Source: Acidobacteriota bacterium
GTDB lineage: Bacteria; Acidobacteriota; Terriglobia; Acidiferrales; UBA7541
Direction: 5' to 3'
Assembly: GCA_021324935.1 (NCBI GenBank)
Contig: JAJPIE010000037.1
Coordinates: 62,001-126,000, forward strand
DNA length: 64,000 nt
Below the pieces are notes generated by a model that saw nothing but the letters and a program-made list of their open reading frames with translations, made no database searches and had not been told where the DNA came from. Positions 62,265-64,000 of the stretch are shown here, one piece after another; positions within the stretch are counted from its first letter, which is position 1; the number at the start of each line of letters is the position of its first letter. Both the position numbers and the translations under genes were made by a program.

Positions 62265-64000
62265 ATGCAAGTCACGAGACTTCGCTGGTTCTTGGGTCTT
62301 TTTGTGTTTGCGCTCGCGCTTTTGCTTGGCGCCCGGCTCTTTGCCGGCGTCACCGCCAGCATTTCCGGCACCGTCACCGACTCGAGCGGCGCTGCCATCG
62401 CCGGCGCCACTGTCACGGCCACCAACGTGGATACCGGCGTGGCCGTCACGCAAACCACTAACGCGCAGGGTTATTATTCGTTTCAATCACTCCCTCTTGG
62501 CAAATACAACATCGATATTCAGCAGACAGGCTTCAAATCCTACCGCCAGACGGGCCTCGTTCTCGACGTCAACGCTGCCCTCGTCGTCGATGTCACCCTC
62601 CAGGTCGGCCAGAAGACCGAGAAGGTCGAAGTCGAAAGTTCTGCGCTTCACGTTGAGACCTCCAACACCCAAATGGGTGAGGTCATCGAAGGCAAGGAAA
62701 TGACCGATGTCCCGTTGCTCACGCGAAGCTACACGGACCTCCTCGCCCTTCAGCCCGGCGTGGTGAGCACCCCTTCGGGCATGACCGGTGCGTATGCCGG
62801 CAGCTTCATCTCCGCGGGTTTCGCGTTGCCGCAAATTTCCGGCGACCAGAATTCGGGCGCGCAATCCGTCAACGGCATGCGCGAAAGTTCGAACGGTTTC
62901 ATCCTCAACGGCATCCTTACCCAGGAAACGGGCTATTCCGGAGCGGGTGCCATTCCCAACCTTGATTCCATCGCGGAATTCCGCATCCTCACCAACAACT
63001 TCGACGCGGAATACGGCAATTATAGCGGCGGCCAGATCAACGTGGTCACCAAGTCCGGCACCAACGATTTTCATGGGAACGTCTTCGAATTTTTCCGCAA
63101 CACCGATCTGAATACCGCCAACTTCTTCGCCGCGGGCCAGCGGGGCGCTTATCACCAAAATCAGTTCGGAGGAACTTTTGGCGGTCCGATTAAAAAGGAC
63201 AAGCTCTTCTTCTTTGCCGATTATCAAGGCAACCGCAAGGTCGTCGGCGAAACGCAGGTCATTTCCAATGCGCCTTCGGCTGGACTGCTCACTAGTGGAG
63301 ATCTTTCTTCCGTCGCCAGCGCCCTCACGGGTACGGTCCAAGGCACGGCTTGGGCGCAGCAATTGACGAATCAATTGGCCAGCCAGTTGAACGGCCAGAC
63401 TGTCACGGCCGGTGAACCTTACTACACTCCGGGATGCACTGCGGATGGCGCCGGTGGCACCACGAAGTGCGTCTTCCCAACCCTTTCATTGAATCCTTCG
63501 AATTTCAATTCCATCTCCGCCAAGCTGCTCCCCTATATTCTTCCTGCGAACAACGCTAACGGCACTTTTTCCACCAGTTCGCAGAAGTTGGATTTGAATG
63601 ACAACAAGTTCAGCGGGCGAGTGGACGACAACACCAGCTTTGCCGGCCTTCTGACTGCTTACTACTATTTCGACAAGTTCGACCGCGTCGATCCCTACTG
63701 GGCTTCCAATGCGCCGCTTTACCCGGGATTCAGTGTCGACAGCAACGGCCATACGCACACCATCGACCTTGGCAGCACCAAAACGTTCTCTTCCGCTGCT
63801 GTGAATGAATTCCGGCTCGGCTACTTCCGCCTGGACACCAAGTTCAATCAGCCGCTTGGTGGAAAGGGAACCACGCTTTCCAGCCTCGGTTTTCAACCGG
63901 GTGGCTCGCCAAATGCTCCCGGCGTTACCATTGGTGCGCCAAGTGTCCAAGGCATCCCGGAGATCGACTTCAACAACTGGGTGATCGGTGTTCCCAGCCG
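62265..64000 (+). CDS. Oar-like TonB-dependent receptor with carboxypeptidase-regulatory N-terminus (3' end outside the window)
   Basis: This gene is missing from the ORF track because it has no stop in the window; about 578 residues are visible. ATG 62265 has GGAGG six bases upstream; ATG 62262 is also possible. The signal peptide (LRWFLGLFVFALALLLGARLFA) is followed by an Ig-like carboxypeptidase-regulatory domain (ASISGTVTDSSGAAIAGATV, GYYSFQSLPLGKYNI). A plug-like part then shows VPLLTRSYTDLLALQPGV, VNGMRESSNGFILNG, EFRILTNNFDAEYGNYSGGQINVVTKSGTN and FGGTFGGPIKKDKLFFFADYQG. This is the large outer-membrane receptor type abundant in Acidobacteriota. The substrate is unknown. Confidence 0.92.
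   Translation, partial: MQVTRLRWFLGLFVFALALLLGARLFAGVTASISGTVTDSSGAAIAGATVTATNVDTGVAVTQTTNAQGYYSFQSLPLGKYNIDIQQTGFKSYRQTGLVLDVNAALVVDVTLQVGQKTEKVEVESSALHVETSNTQMGEVIEGKEMTDVPLLTRSYTDLLALQPGVVSTPSGMTGAYAGSFISAGFALPQISGDQNSGAQSVNGMRESSNGFILNGILTQETGYSGAGAIPNLDSIAEFRILTNNFDAEYGNYSGGQINVVTKSGTNDFHGNVFEFFRNTDLNTANFFAAGQRGAYHQNQFGGTFGGPIKKDKLFFFADYQGNRKVVGETQVISNAPSAGLLTSGDLSSVASALTGTVQGTAWAQQLTNQLASQLNGQTVTAGEPYYTPGCTADGAGGTTKCVFPTLSLNPSNFNSISAKLLPYILPANNANGTFSTSSQKLDLNDNKFSGRVDDNTSFAGLLTAYYYFDKFDRVDPYWASNAPLYPGFSVDSNGHTHTIDLGSTKTFSSAAVNEFRLGYFRLDTKFNQPLGGKGTTLSSLGFQPGGSPNAPGVTIGAPSVQGIPEIDFNNWVIGVPS

Overview
The window is about 60% GC, gene-dense and bacterial. It suggests a motile, Gram-negative (diderm) soil-type bacterium, most likely of the Acidobacteriota. 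That assignment is an inference. It rests on the Oar-like TonB receptor with a carboxypeptidase-regulatory N-terminus at the right edge, the P- and L-ring flagellar genes (outer membrane), several HDOD proteins, and the style of the aromatic-acid and PFOR genes. No rRNA, tRNA, CRISPR array, insertion sequence or phage gene was seen.

Left part (1-18.5 kb), metabolism. The 3' end of a heavy-metal-type RND efflux pump is followed by a CRP-type palindrome and a nifJ (pyruvate:ferredoxin oxidoreductase) / dihydroorotate-dehydrogenase-like pair with overlapping stop and start codons. Then come two divergent signalling genes: an HDOD protein and a degenerate EAL-HDOD protein. Next is a minus-strand beta-ketoadipate operon, pcaF-pcaB-pcaD-pcaC. 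Divergent from it are a 4-hydroxybenzoyl-CoA-type thioesterase and pobA, so the locus as a whole runs from 4-hydroxybenzoate through protocatechuate towards acetyl-CoA and succinyl-CoA. pcaGH and pcaIJ are not in the window. A flavin oxidoreductase, a Rieske oxygenase, a DUF4136 protein and an APC permease close this part.

Middle and right (18.9-61.8 kb), one continuous plus-strand chemotaxis and flagellum island of about 43 kb. Its blocks are: (i) cheA-cheW-mcp-cheB-cheR-HDOD; (ii) a sigma-54 regulator cascade (an FlrA/FleQ-like activator with no DNA-binding tail, a PAS histidine kinase and an NtrC-type regulator) running straight into flgBC-fliEFGHIJ; (iii) fliK-flgD-flgE; (iv) fliL-fliN-fliO-fliPQR-flhB-flhA-fliA-fliM-FliN/FliY, then a tightly overlapped module of an MshEN-domain protein, an HDOD protein, CheY and CheX; (v) flgF-flgG-flgA-flgH-flgI-flgJ; (vi) flgM-small ORF-flgN-flgK-flgL. 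Flagellin, fliD, fliS, motAB, flhF and flhG are not present here.

Regulation can be read from the DNA. Good GG-N10-GC sigma-54 promoters lie before cheA, the activator gene, fliK and flgF, and a fifth candidate precedes the minus-strand HDOD gene. A textbook sigma-28 promoter (TAAA-N15-GCCGATCG) precedes flgM-flgK-flgL. This fits a sigma-54 middle-gene and FliA late-gene hierarchy. A classical TTGACA-N17-TATAAC promoter precedes the TonB receptor, which runs off the right edge.

The most unusual material is the set of HDOD and MshEN proteins woven into the chemotaxis and flagellar operons. It includes a CheA with an MshEN-like domain inserted between its phosphotransfer and dimerisation domains, and the switch-adjacent MshEN-HDOD-CheY-CheX module. 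Together these suggest a second-messenger or HDOD input into motor control that I do not recognise from classical systems.
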